From the NCBI RefSeq assembly GCF_049446075.1, contig NZ_JBMSEB010000001.1:2604001-2668000 (forward strand): DNA of 64,000 nucleotides, given 5' to 3'. Below are positions 16,010-24,348 of the stretch, piece after piece; within the stretch, counting starts at the first letter, position 1; each line of letters begins with the position of its first letter. The notes below the pieces were generated by a model. It saw only the letters and a program-made list of their open reading frames with translations, had not been told where the DNA came from and searched no databases. The translations under genes were made by a program, and so were the position numbers. The DNA is from Humibacter sp049446075. Its GTDB lineage: Bacteria > Actinomycetota > Actinomycetes > Actinomycetales > Microbacteriaceae.

Positions 16010-16917
16010 TGTGCGACCTCGGAGACGATCGCGGAGGCATCCAGCTCGTGCTTCGGCGCCCAGCCCAGGAGCTCGCGCGCCTTGCTCGTGTCGATGAGGC
16101 TCTCGCGGCCCGTGAAGTGCTTGCGACGCTCGACCCCGGGCGCGTAGCGGTCGAGCAGCGCCTCGGTGTCGTACGGAAGCCGGGTGTTGTCGGCAGCGAG
16201 AAGCATGGTGTGCGCCCCGCGCAGCTCGGCCGTCAGGCCCAGCACGATCGCGTCGACGGCGTCGTCGAGCACGAGATAGGACCATCCCTCGCGACCCAGC
16301 CGCGCGATCTCCTTCTCGTCGTCGAGCAGCTGCCGATTCGACTCAAGGATGGTCTCGCGGTCTTTGACGAGCGGAAAACGGAAGGCCACGATGCCCATGC
16401 CCCACCGGCTGCTCGCCCAGCGCGCCGTGTGCTCGTCGACCCACTTGGCCAGGGAGTACGCGTCGTCGTGCGCGATGGGGGAGTCCTCGTCGAGCGGGAA
16501 ATACGCGGGCAGAATCGGATGCCGGTTCATCGGCACCCCGAACGCGTTGATGGAGCCGGCGATCACGGCCCGCGTCACGCCCGCTGCCCCGGCCCTGTCG
16601 AGCACCGTGAACGTGGCGGAGGTGTTGCGAACGAACAGCTCGCGGGCCGGCGCGAGGCTCGGGTGCGCGATGGCGGCCAAGTGGGCGACGGCATCCACGT
16701 CGTGCATCGCGTCGGCTACGGCGGCTTCGTCTGCGGCGTCGGCCGTGATCACACGCTCAGCGGGACTCGGGGCGTCGAATTCGAGGCCGAGCGCCGTGAC
16801 GCGAACGCCCTCCGCCAGCAGATGCTCGACGAGAGCCCCGCCGATCATGCCGTCGGCGCCCGTGACAAGCACATGGCGCGGCAGCGGTCGGTGGGTCGGC
16901 GTGCTCTCGAGGGCCAA
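16006..16917 (-). CDS. NAD-dependent epimerase/dehydratase (extended SDR)
   Basis: A 303-residue extended SDR. The Rossmann motif HVLVTGADGMIGG is at about 17-29 and the active-site YxxxK appears as YSLAK near residue 155, preceded by AGSINAFG. The TTG at 16917 is taken as start because AGGAG lies 6 bases upstream and because the promoter and operator at 16941-17001 rule out longer frames. It is the first gene of the sugar-acid operon, coupled to the dehydratase by a GTGA overlap. Members of this group include uronate dehydrogenases, which oxidise hexuronic acids to lactones. That fits a hexuronate or aldonate pathway, but the assignment is inference. Confidence 0.82.
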   Translation of the reverse strand: MALESTPTHRPLPRHVLVTGADGMIGGALVEHLLAEGVRVTALGLEFDAPSPAERVITADAADEAAVADAMHDVDAVAHLAAIAHPSLAPARELFVRNTSATFTVLDRAGAAGVTRAVIAGSINAFGVPMNRHPILPAYFPLDEDSPIAHDDAYSLAKWVDEHTARWASSRWGMGIVAFRFPLVKDRETILESNRQLLDDEKEIARLGREGWSYLVLDDAVDAIVLGLTAELRGAHTMLLAADNTRLPYDTEALLDRYAPGVERRKHFTGRESLIDTSKARELLGWAPKHELDASAIVSEVAQ

Positions 16918-16940
16918 CTGATCTCCTGTGATCGAAATCT

Positions 16941-16956
16941 GCGAAACTGCTTTCAC
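16941..16956 (-). promoter_or_regulatory. LacI-type operator downstream of the sugar-acid promoter
   Basis: On the minus strand GTGAAAGCAGTTTCGC, an imperfect palindrome of the LacI/GalR type, lies about 10-25 bases after the predicted transcription start and before the TTG at 16917. It shares GTGAAAGC-NN-TTT with the site at 18114-18128, upstream of the regulator gene. Confidence 0.6.
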
Positions 16957-16973
16957 AAGCAGATGCCGCAAAC

Positions 16974-17001
16974 ATAATCACACCGAGAATCGGTCTGTCA
17001 A
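16974..17001 (-). promoter_or_regulatory. Housekeeping-type promoter of the sugar-acid operon
   Basis: TTGACA (17001-16996) and GATTAT (16979-16974) are separated by 16 bases on the minus strand. This is a near-consensus -35 with a fair -10 in otherwise GC-rich DNA, directly upstream of the operator. Confidence 0.6.
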
Positions 17002-17042
17002 CTCAATTCCCGCACCGGTGGAAAGTCGGCGGGCGATGGAGC

Positions 17043-18059
17043 TCAGTGGCGGCTGGATCCGCCGAGCACGAGCGTGGGCGTCGAGTAGTGCTCGCCGGGA
17101 ACCCGCTCGGTGAGCATGCTTGCCGCGCCGAGGCGGCCGAGCTCCATGAGCTCGAGATCGACGGAGGTCAACTGACGTGAGCCCTCCTGATCCACGACGG
17201 TGCCCTCCCAGTTGTCGACGCCGACCAGCGCGACGTCGTCTGGCACGCGCATGCCGGCGGCGGCGCAGGCATCCAGCGCGGCAAGCGCGATGTGGTCGTT
17301 TCCGCAGAAGATGGCGTCGAATTCGATCCCAGACGCCAGCAGCTCGGTCATCGACTCCTCGCCTTGCGGCCGGGTCCAATCGCCGTACAGCACGGGGGCG
17401 GTGAGCTCGAGGCCGGCGTCGGCCAGCGCGTCGCGCATGCCCTGTTCGCGCCGCTGGGCGGCGATGCTCGAGCGCGGGCCTGTGATGTGCGCAATGCGTG
17501 AGCATCCGCCGCTGACCAGGTGTTCCGTCGCGATGCGGCCCGCCAGGCGGTTGTCGGGCAGATACATCACGTCGTTCTCGTCGCTCGAGGCGGTGAAGAC
17601 GTAGGTGACGGGGACCTCGAAGTGGTGCGTGAGCGATGGGGACGCGTGCTCGTGGCCGTCGCCGATCACGAGCAGGCCGTCGATCCGGCGCGCCTGCAAC
17701 TCGCGGATGCTGTTGGCCATGGCCCGGCTCTCGGTCACGTCGCCGTCGTAGACCAGCGCAGCCTGGTTCTGGTCACCGAGCTGGAGCACGGCGCCGATTG
17801 TGACGGGCCGGGCGAAAGTGTTCTTCGCCCTGTGGGTGAGCACCCCGATGGTTCCGCTACGGCCGGAGGCGAACGACCGCGCGAGCGCGTTCGGCCTGAA
17901 GTCCAGCCGGTCGGCGGCGGCCTGAACGCGGTCGCGAGTGGCCTGCGAGATGCGAGTGCTCCCGTTCAGCGCCTTGGATGCCGTCGCGAGCGACACCCCC
18001 GCGACCGCTGCCACATCGCTGAGGCGCACACTTCTCCCGGTCTGCACGGTCACGAGCAT
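17043..18059 (-). CDS. LacI family transcriptional regulator
   Basis: A 338-residue repressor. The N-terminal helix-turn-helix reads VRLSDVAAVAGVSLATASKALNG (about 11-33, with the family A-S-K-A-L hinge side), followed by a periplasmic-binding-protein-like effector domain to the end. GVLTHRAKNTF, ARRIDGLLVIGDG, RIAHITGP and FDAIFCGNDHIALAAL are typical sub-domain borders. ATG at 18059 is used; a GTG ten codons in, preceded by GGGAG, is a plausible alternative start. It is adjacent to and on the same strand as the sugar-acid operon, separated by the operator and promoter region. I infer it represses that operon and itself, released by a sugar acid or derivative. Confidence 0.92.
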   Translation of the reverse strand: MLVTVQTGRSVRLSDVAAVAGVSLATASKALNGSTRISQATRDRVQAAADRLDFRPNALARSFASGRSGTIGVLTHRAKNTFARPVTIGAVLQLGDQNQAALVYDGDVTESRAMANSIRELQARRIDGLLVIGDGHEHASPSLTHHFEVPVTYVFTASSDENDVMYLPDNRLAGRIATEHLVSGGCSRIAHITGPRSSIAAQRREQGMRDALADAGLELTAPVLYGDWTRPQGEESMTELLASGIEFDAIFCGNDHIALAALDACAAAGMRVPDDVALVGVDNWEGTVVDQEGSRQLTSVDLELMELGRLGAASMLTERVPGEHYSTPTLVLGGSSRH

Positions 18060-18113
18060 ATCGCCGAAGGGATACAACGACGTCGACTGACATGGCGGCC
18101 CTTCGCCGAAGCT

Positions 18114-18128
18114 GTGAAAGCGCTTTAC
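18114..18128. promoter_or_regulatory. LacI-type operator upstream of the regulator gene
   Basis: GTGAAAGCGCTTTAC contains the perfect 10-bp palindrome AAAGCGCTTT (18117-18126), the classic centre-CG operator of LacI/GalR proteins. It is 55 bp upstream of the regulator start, which implies autoregulation. Confidence 0.65.
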
Positions 18129-18221
18129 CGGACGAGGCCGTGCAATTCCGAGGACCGCCGGTTCCTCGCAGCGCTGGGAGCGCATCCGCGTCGCCCCGCC
18201 CACCGCCCCACACCGTCGCCC

Positions 18222-18308
18222 AGAAGGCGCACCACCCCGCTCCGCCCACCCCCACCATCCCGCTCCGCCCACCCCCCCACCCCCAGAAGGTGCGCCACCC
18301 CGCTCCGC
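18222..18308. repeat. GC-rich imperfect direct repeats
   Basis: A 24-base unit beginning AGAAGG and ending CCCCGCTCCGC occurs at 18222-18245 and, with two changes, at 18285-18308. C-rich filler containing CGCTCCGCCCACCCCC lies between. It belongs to a 499-bp gap (18060-18558) that otherwise holds the operator and the two palindromic elements. I see no credible gene in the gap. Confidence 0.5.
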
Positions 18309-18362
18309 TGTCACAAAACGCGGGTGGTCGGGGGCGGCACCCGCAATTTGTGACAGCGGAAG
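18304..18362. repeat. Palindromic element, copy 1
   Basis: A 23-base arm (starting TCCGCTGTCACAAA, ending GCGGGTG) and its complement (starting CACCCGC, ending TGACAGCGGA) enclose an 11-base loop, with two adjacent mismatches inside the stem. The element and 11 bases of right flank (to 18373) are repeated identically at 18432-18501. Confidence 0.75.
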
Positions 18363-18429
18363 GCCCGCGTGAGCGGGGGTCGCGCCTGGAGGTCTGAGCC
18401 CGTGTTCGGCGTCCCGCGGCGCCAAATCG

Positions 18430-18490
18430 CTTCCGCTGTCACAAAACGCGGGTGGTCGGGGGCGGCACCCGCAATTTGTGACAGCGGAAG
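18430..18490. repeat. Palindromic element, copy 2
   Basis: The same element as at 18304-18362, here with arms of 25 bases (18430-18454 and 18466-18490) and the same loop GTCGGGGGCGG. A 70-bp identical block, 18304-18373 against 18432-18501, makes it a direct repeat of a palindrome, like bacterial REP or small non-autonomous elements. It is not coding; the apparent reading frames through it are inconsistent. Confidence 0.75.
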
Positions 18491-18558
18491 GCCCGCGTGA
18501 GGAAGGGTGGTGGCGGCTCGCGGGCGGAACAGGGCTCGCCCCGGCGGCGGGCAGGGGC

Positions 18559-19530
18559 TCAGGCGAACGGGAGGCGGCGCGCGAACGCGCCGTTGTCGTT
18601 CAGCCACTCGACCGCTTCGCGCGTCGCCTGCAGGGACGAGTACGCGGGGGTGTAGCCGAGCATCCGGCCGGCTTTCTCGATGCTCATGGCGTGGCTTCTC
18701 GCGACGTGCTCGACCGTGGTCTGCGCGTGCTCCTCGCCCACCGCCGAGGCGTATTCCGAAAGCGGTATATAGCCAAGTCGGGCCTCGCTGCCGAACCAGC
18801 CGGCCGCCGTCTCCGCGAAACCGCGAAGGGTGAGGGCCTGCGGCGAGACGGCGAAGAACGCGTTGCCTGCAGCAAGCTCGGGATGCTCGATCGCAAGCTG
18901 GAACAGCTGCGCGACATCGTCTGCGTGCACGTGGTGCAGCATGCCGAGACCCGAGTCCGGCAGGATCACCTGCTCGCCGAACGCGAGCCGCTCCCAGACC
19001 GAGAGGTCGAGGTTGCCTGCGGGATTGATCACGTGCCAGCCGGGACCCGAGATGTGTCCCGGGTCGATGACGACGGCGGGCACACCAGCGGGCGTCCTTG
19101 ATTGCCCAAGGAGGTAAGCCTCCAGTTGCGCCTTGCCTGTGCCGTACGTGCCCCAGCCGTTCAAGGGCGCGTCTTCGGTCGCCGGCACTTCCGTGAGGAT
19201 GCCGCGCGACCAGATGGATCCGCAGCTGACGAGGATCCGCACGCGACCGCGCAGCGCGTCGACGAGCTGTTCGGCCGAGGCTCGCGTGAAGCAGATCATG
19301 TCGACCACGACGTCTGGGCGGAGCTCGGCGATGTGCTGCCCGAACGTGCCCGCCGCATCCTCCGCCTCGCGGTCCATATCGATGCGCTGCACGGATGCCC
19401 ACGCCTCGTCGGCGCGATACGGCTCGCGTTGGCCGCGGCTCACGGCCACCACCTCATGCCCCGCGCGCACGAGCCGGGGAACGAGGTATCCGCCGACGTG
19501 CCCCGTTGCGCCGATGACGACGATTCTCAT
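18559..19530 (-). CDS. NAD-dependent epimerase/dehydratase-like protein
   Basis: A 323-residue extended or atypical SDR. The Rossmann motif MRIVVIGATGHVGGYL opens the protein. YGTGKAQLEAYLL near residue 140 supplies a Tyr and Lys in the active-site spacing, preceded by LVSCGSIW. The middle has the DPGHISGPGWHVINP loop seen in NAD-dependent epimerase-like proteins of actinobacterial sugar clusters. Its ATG overlaps the stop of the alpha/beta hydrolase gene upstream (ATGA), so the two are co-expressed. The reaction is unknown; a sugar or nucleotide-sugar substrate is likely. Confidence 0.8.
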   Translation of the reverse strand: MRIVVIGATGHVGGYLVPRLVRAGHEVVAVSRGQREPYRADEAWASVQRIDMDREAEDAAGTFGQHIAELRPDVVVDMICFTRASAEQLVDALRGRVRILVSCGSIWSRGILTEVPATEDAPLNGWGTYGTGKAQLEAYLLGQSRTPAGVPAVVIDPGHISGPGWHVINPAGNLDLSVWERLAFGEQVILPDSGLGMLHHVHADDVAQLFQLAIEHPELAAGNAFFAVSPQALTLRGFAETAAGWFGSEARLGYIPLSEYASAVGEEHAQTTVEHVARSHAMSIEKAGRMLGYTPAYSSLQATREAVEWLNDNGAFARRLPFA

Positions 19531-20756
19531 GGGCGTGCCTCCAGTCGTTCGTCCAGCCAGTCGAACATGCGCTGGTCCGTCAGAGAGCGGGCGAGCGGCT
19601 GGCAATGGAAGTCAGCACCCTCGGCGGCGGTGAACGGAACGAGCGTCGACACCGACTTGGTGAGCTCCGCGAGCCGCTCGGATTGTCCCGGCCAGAACTG
19701 CTCCCGCTCGGGGGAAGTGATCAGGAGCGGCGTCGTGATCTGGCCGGCGACGTCCCCGACGTTGTACTTGCGTACCTCCTGAAGGGTCTCCGCATAGCCC
19801 AGGTGCCCGTACGGCCGTGCGCGGAATGCCCACTGGCTGGCGGCATCCTTCTGGAATTCGAGCCCGAACTTCATGTCGCGCTCGAGCTTCTGCGTCTCGC
19901 CCTTGTCCAAGAGCTCGACGAGGCTCTTCGGCAGGTGATCGGTCCACGAGGTCGACACGTCGACGACGCCTGGGTCGACGATCGCCGCGGCGAACCGGTG
20001 CTCGAACGCGAGCGCTCGCGGCACCCAATAGCCGGCCTGGCTGATGCCGTACGCGGCGACCCGCGCGGCATCCACGCCCTCGAGTCCGAGCGCGAAGTCG
20101 AGCACCGGGGTGAGCACCGCCTCCCAGTCCGGGCGGAACGCGGTGTTCTGCTCGAACAGCATCGACTGCTGGCCAGGACCGTCGTACACGAGCACGGCGT
20201 AGCCGCGCCGAAGGGCACCGAACGCGCACGTCGCCCACATCGATGAGAGCGCCCCGTCGCTTCCGTTCGTGCCGATCAGCAACGGAACGCTTGCGGATGC
20301 CCCGCGTGGCCTGAACAGGTATCCAGGCAGCGTGCGCCCCTCGTACGGTATGGCCACTCGCTGCGCATCGGCCTCAGCCGTGGTGTCGACGAACCGGTCC
20401 CAGGCGGCGCGGTGCTTGCGGAAGACGGCGAGAAGGTCGTCCGCGGCGTTCAACCCGGACGCGGCGTTCACCGCGACGGCGTAGTAGGTGGATGCCCGCA
20501 GGTACGCCGACGACGCGCTGACGGTGTGTGCGTGCTGGGCGGAGGCATCCGCCTGAGCCGCGATGCGATCTCCGAGTGCGAGCCAGGCGTCGAACCAGTC
20601 ACGGGCGTTCTTAGGGCCGACGTCGTCCACGGCGGCGAGCACTTCGCCGACATCGGCCGCACCCGAGTATGCGCTGCCGAGCACGGTGCGCAGCTCGAAG
20701 TCGAAGTCGTCGTTGGCTGAGAACCCCCGACTGAATGTGTGTCTCGCGGCCGCCAT
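19527..20756 (-). CDS. Alpha/beta hydrolase
   Basis: A 409-residue serine hydrolase. After a helical N-terminal half (about 1-150) comes the hydrolase core: GYLFRPRG, an oxyanion region LLIGTNGSDG, YDGPGQQ, and the nucleophile elbow GISQAG with Ser at about 245. The late His is in GADFHCQ. This layout matches the family of 2,6-dihydropseudooxynicotine hydrolase and related C-C or ester hydrolases with a helical N-terminal domain. The ATG at 20756 follows GAAGGAGAG. It is co-transcribed with the epimerase downstream. The substrate is not identifiable. Confidence 0.85.
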   Translation of the reverse strand: MAAARHTFSRGFSANDDFDFELRTVLGSAYSGAADVGEVLAAVDDVGPKNARDWFDAWLALGDRIAAQADASAQHAHTVSASSAYLRASTYYAVAVNAASGLNAADDLLAVFRKHRAAWDRFVDTTAEADAQRVAIPYEGRTLPGYLFRPRGASASVPLLIGTNGSDGALSSMWATCAFGALRRGYAVLVYDGPGQQSMLFEQNTAFRPDWEAVLTPVLDFALGLEGVDAARVAAYGISQAGYWVPRALAFEHRFAAAIVDPGVVDVSTSWTDHLPKSLVELLDKGETQKLERDMKFGLEFQKDAASQWAFRARPYGHLGYAETLQEVRKYNVGDVAGQITTPLLITSPEREQFWPGQSERLAELTKSVSTLVPFTAAEGADFHCQPLARSLTDQRMFDWLDERLEARP

Positions 20757-20931
20757 TGGTCTCTCCTTCGCCGCCGGCCTCCCCTGATAGCCGATGCGCG
20801 TCATTCCAGTATTGCGAACCGGCCCCGGGCGGTTGAGCCCCCCGAGACGGGCACGGCCGTCGTCGAGTCTGCTGCTCCACGCTCGGCGCAAGCCCTCTCC
20901 CCGACGGCGCGCGGAGCGATAGCGTGCTCGA

Positions 20932-21810
20932 ATGGACGCCGAGCAGGTCACAGAACGCATCGCGGAACACGGGGAGGGCCCGATCTGGGACTCGGATCGC
21001 GGCAGGCTCCTGATCGTCGACATCATGCGCGGCGAGGTGCTCGACCTGCGTGATCCGACCACCGGCCGCGTTGAGTCGGATGGCATCGCGCGCTATCACG
21101 TGGGCAAGGTGGCCGCCGCTCTGCGTCCGAGGTCGGCTGGAGGGTTCGTCGTCGCCACCGAGCACGGGTTCAGCCTCTTCGACCGGGACTTCGTCGCGGA
21201 GCGGGCGGTGCCCGACGTCGTGACGGATGCCGGCATCCGCATGAACGACGGCGGCTGCGATCCGCATGGCCGGTTCTACTGCGGAACCATGGCCTACGAC
21301 GAACAGCCGGGGGTGGCGAGCCTGTATCGGCTGGAACCCGACGGTAGTACGAGCGTCGCCTTCGACGGGGTCACCATCTCGAACGGTCTGCAGTGGAGCG
21401 CAGACGGCGGCACGGCGTACTACATCGACACGCCTACCCAATGCGTCGACGTGTTCGACTACGACGGCGAGAGCGGCCAGTTCACCAACCGGCGCCGCTT
21501 CGCCGAGATCGACAAGTCGCAGGGCTCGCCCGACGGCATGACGATCGACGAGGAGGGCGGCCTCTGGGTGGCGCTCTGGTCGGGCGGCAAGGTGCACCAC
21601 TACGACCCGGACGGCTATCTGACCGACGTGATCACCGTTCCCGGTGTGAGCAACACCTCGGCGGTCGCGTTCGGTGGACCCGATCTCGACGTGCTCTACA
21701 TCACGACCTCCCGGCAGGGGATCGCCGACGGCGAGGAGCCGGCCGCAGGCTCGGTGTTCGCGGCGCGGCCCGGAGCCCGGGGACGCGTGCTGCCGACGTT
21801 CGCAGGGTGA
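20932..21810 (+). CDS. SMP-30/gluconolactonase family protein
   Basis: A 292-residue six-bladed beta-propeller hydrolase that opens sugar lactones. Expected metal ligands are visible: Glu15 in GEGPIW, Asn in GVTISNGLQWS (about residue 150) and Asp in GSPDGMTID (about residue 200). IRMNDGGCDPHGRFYCGTM is the typical blade around residues 103-121. It is a cytosolic protein without signal peptide. It begins 175 bp from the divergent hydrolase operon and is followed by the ADP-ribosylglycohydrolase and ribokinase genes on the same strand. A lactonase is also what the uronate dehydrogenase-like step at 16006 would need. Confidence 0.92.
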   Translation: MDAEQVTERIAEHGEGPIWDSDRGRLLIVDIMRGEVLDLRDPTTGRVESDGIARYHVGKVAAALRPRSAGGFVVATEHGFSLFDRDFVAERAVPDVVTDAGIRMNDGGCDPHGRFYCGTMAYDEQPGVASLYRLEPDGSTSVAFDGVTISNGLQWSADGGTAYYIDTPTQCVDVFDYDGESGQFTNRRRFAEIDKSQGSPDGMTIDEEGGLWVALWSGGKVHHYDPDGYLTDVITVPGVSNTSAVAFGGPDLDVLYITTSRQGIADGEEPAAGSVFAARPGARGRVLPTFAG

Positions 21811-21899
21811 GCGTCGGGTAGGACACGGTCTTCCAAGAATGGCGCGAGTGATTCAGCTCGTGTTGACTGCCATTCGACCGAATCGAACAAGGGAGTTCC

Positions 21900-23258
21900 G
21901 TGTCTGAAACGACGCCTACCTCCGTGGAGCTCAGTGCCGCGTATGTACGCGCCGGATTCGACGCGCTCGTACCCACCGACCTGCTCGCCGACGAGGTGGC
22001 GCAGCGACGCGAGTCCGGCTACGACGTGGACGACGTCGTGCTGGCGGCGAACTCGACCGACCCGGCCGATCGCGACGCCGTCCTCGCGCTCGTCGATGCG
22101 ATGGAGGATGCGCCGCGGCGCGCCGACTGGGCGTACGACGAGCCCGAGGGCCTGGACGGCATCCGTGCCGCCGTCTCGCCGGCATCCGCGGCCGCTGTGG
22201 ACCCGCGCGGCTACGCGGACCGCGTGCTCGCCGCCTGGCTCGGACGCATCGCCGGCTGCAACATCGGCAAGCCGGTCGAACGGGGCGACCACTGGACGGT
22301 GGAGAGGATTCGCGACTACCTCACGATCGCCGACGCCTACCCGCTCACCGACTATGTGCCCAAGCTCGATCCGGTCCCCGACGGCTTCGAACTGCGCGAG
22401 AACTGGCCGGAGACCACACGAGGCAACGTGAACGGATCCGCCCGCGACGACGACATCGACTACCCGATCCTCGCGCTGCATCTGCTTGAGACCCACGGCC
22501 GCAGCCTCCGGCCGGAGGATGTCGGCGAAGCGTGGCTCGGCCTCTTTCCGCTCAAGCAGGTCTACACGGCCGAGCGGGCGGCGTACATCAACCTTGCGAA
22601 CGGGGTCCCGGTGCCTCGTACCGCCTCGTACCGCAATCCGTATCGTGAGTGGATCGGGGCGCAGATCCGCGGTGACGTGCCCGGCTACGTGAATCCCGGC
22701 TCGGTGTGGGATGCCGCGGCGCTCGCATACAACGACGCCACCCTCTCCCACACGGGCAACGGTGTGTACGGCGAGATGTGGGCGGCGGCGCTCTGCGCGG
22801 CAGCCTTCTCCGCGGCCGATGCACGGGAGACGATCGTCGCTGCCCTCACCGTCGTGCCACCGCGCTCGCGCCTGCACGAAGCGGTGACCCGCGTTCTGCA
22901 GCTGCACAGCTCCGGTGCCACCTGGGAACAGGCGGTGGAGGAGATCCACTCCGCGTACGGGCACTACTCATGGGTCCACACGATCAACAACGCCGCGGCG
23001 GTGACGGCGGCCCTGCTCTGGTCGGATGGCGATTGGATGACGGCGGTCGGCCGCGTCGTCATGAGCGGCTGGGACACGGACTCGAACGGCGCCACGGTGG
23101 GATCCGTGGCCGGCATTCTCGTCGGTACTGCCGGACTTCCCTCCCACGTGATCGAACCGCTGCACGACCGCACGCGGTCGGCGCTGTTCGGCTTCGACAA
23201 CTCGGTCATCTCGGATCTCGCCGAGCGGACCATCGCGTTCGCAGGCATCCGATCGTGA
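21900..23258 (+). CDS. ADP-ribosylglycohydrolase family protein
   Basis: A 452-residue protein starting at GTG with GGGAG upstream. From about residue 105 it follows the ADP-ribosyl-(dinitrogen reductase) hydrolase fold: AAWLGRIAGCNIGKPVE, then GSARDDDIDYPILAL near residue 185, and SGWDTDSNGATVGSVAGILVG near residue 390. The acidic clusters DDD and DTD bind the two Mg2+ ions. The first 100 residues are an extension of uncertain role. Such enzymes remove ADP-ribose from proteins or hydrolyse ADP-ribose-like N-glycosides. It is followed 57 bp later by a ribokinase gene, pointing to a ribosyl compound that is hydrolysed and then phosphorylated. A short palindrome ATTCGACCGAAT (21872-21883) lies upstream. 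Confidence 0.9.
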   Translation: MSETTPTSVELSAAYVRAGFDALVPTDLLADEVAQRRESGYDVDDVVLAANSTDPADRDAVLALVDAMEDAPRRADWAYDEPEGLDGIRAAVSPASAAAVDPRGYADRVLAAWLGRIAGCNIGKPVERGDHWTVERIRDYLTIADAYPLTDYVPKLDPVPDGFELRENWPETTRGNVNGSARDDDIDYPILALHLLETHGRSLRPEDVGEAWLGLFPLKQVYTAERAAYINLANGVPVPRTASYRNPYREWIGAQIRGDVPGYVNPGSVWDAAALAYNDATLSHTGNGVYGEMWAAALCAAAFSAADARETIVAALTVVPPRSRLHEAVTRVLQLHSSGATWEQAVEEIHSAYGHYSWVHTINNAAAVTAALLWSDGDWMTAVGRVVMSGWDTDSNGATVGSVAGILVGTAGLPSHVIEPLHDRTRSALFGFDNSVISDLAERTIAFAGIRS

Positions 23259-23315
23259 ACGCAGACGAACACTGCAGCGCTTCAGCAGATGCTCGCGGCA
23301 GGTGAGTGGGGAGAC

Positions 23316-24290
23316 ATGACGGATACGAGGCCGCCGGCGCGCATCATCGTGGTCGGCTCGGCGAACCAGGACTACATCGTGAGGGTGCCGGCGCCTCCAG
23401 CTCCCGGTGAAACGATCCTGGCCACGGGCCTGTTGGTGCAGCCGGGCGGCAAGGGTGCGAATCAGGCGGTTGCCGCCGCTCGACTGGGCGGCGACGTGAG
23501 CTTCGTCGCGTCGGTCGGCGACGACGAGGATGGCGCTCTTCTGCTTCGGCAACTGCGCTCCGAGGGCGTCGACACGGCGAACGTGGAGATCGTCAGCGGT
23601 GTCCGCACCGGACTCGCACTCGTGTCTGTGTACGAGGGCGGGGAGAACTCGATCACCGTCGTTCCTGGGACCAATTTCGCGCTGACTCCCGAGCGTGTCA
23701 CCGACGCCGTCACCGCTCTCGCCGGCAACGCCGAGGAAGCGGTCATGGTGGTGCAGGCGGAGGTGTTGCCGGAGATCGTCGAGGCGTCGATCACGTCTGC
23801 CAGGCGGGTGGGCGCCCGTGTCATCCTCAATCTCGCGCCCTACCGCGGGGTCTCGGCCGAACTCTTACGGGAGTGCGACCCACTCATCGTCAACGAGGGG
23901 GAAGCCGGCGCCCTGGTCGGTTGGGACGTGCACGATGTGCCGACGGCAGCGAAGGCGGCGGCGGTGCTGAGAGGACGCAGCACGTCAGTCGTCGTGACGG
24001 TCGGCGCAGAAGGCGCCTATTGGGCAGACCAGGTCGCGGAGGGACACGTCCCAGCGCCGCAGGCGGCAGAAGTGGTGGACACGACAGGTGCGGGGGATGC
24101 GTTCGTGGGAGCGCTCGCATCCGAACTGGCACGAGGAGCGTCGCTGCAGGACGCAGCGCGGCTGGGCGTGCGTGCAGGAACGTTCGCCGTGCAAATGCCA
24201 GGAGCGCAGTCGTCGTACCCGACGTCGGCAGACCTGGGCATAGAGCCTGCCGCCGCATCCGAGAGCACGACGCCGGCACCTAGCCGCTGA
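23316..24290 (+). CDS. Ribokinase family sugar kinase
   Basis: A 324-residue PfkB-family kinase. The substrate motif GGKGANQAVAAARLG is at about 45-60, and the ATP/anion-hole signature DTTGAGDAFVGAL with catalytic Asp is near residue 258. NEGEAGALVG and VVVTVGAEGAYW match ribokinase. It would phosphorylate D-ribose to ribose-5-phosphate. ATG at 23316 is chosen over the upstream ATG at 23289 because GTGGGGAGAC lies just before it. Placed after the ADP-ribosylglycohydrolase, it probably salvages the ribose released. The C-terminal 25 residues are a Pro/Ser/Thr-rich tail. Confidence 0.9.
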   Translation: MTDTRPPARIIVVGSANQDYIVRVPAPPAPGETILATGLLVQPGGKGANQAVAAARLGGDVSFVASVGDDEDGALLLRQLRSEGVDTANVEIVSGVRTGLALVSVYEGGENSITVVPGTNFALTPERVTDAVTALAGNAEEAVMVVQAEVLPEIVEASITSARRVGARVILNLAPYRGVSAELLRECDPLIVNEGEAGALVGWDVHDVPTAAKAAAVLRGRSTSVVVTVGAEGAYWADQVAEGHVPAPQAAEVVDTTGAGDAFVGALASELARGASLQDAARLGVRAGTFAVQMPGAQSSYPTSADLGIEPAAASESTTPAPSR

Positions 24291-24303
24291 CGCGCTGTGG
24301 CGT

Positions 24304-24321
24304 CGGGCCTGATGCGGCCCG
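24304..24321. terminator. Short hairpin between converging genes
   Basis: CGGGCC (24304-24309) and GGCCCG (24316-24321) form a 6-bp GC stem with a 6-base loop, between the ribokinase gene and the polyamine permease gene that converges on it. Confidence 0.45.
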
Positions 24322-24348
24322 CACGTTGGCGACCGAATCGGGGACGGC

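Noticed and set aside
16006..16971. Start of the epimerase at 16971
   Set aside because: That start would lie between the -10 element and the operator; TTG at 16917 has a good ribosome site and follows the operator.
18311..19402. Long minus-strand frames with repeated residues such as LPLSQIAGAAPDHPRFVTAE
   Set aside because: They arise from reading the duplicated palindromic element and the antisense or out-of-frame side of the epimerase gene; no start, codon bias or homology supports a protein.
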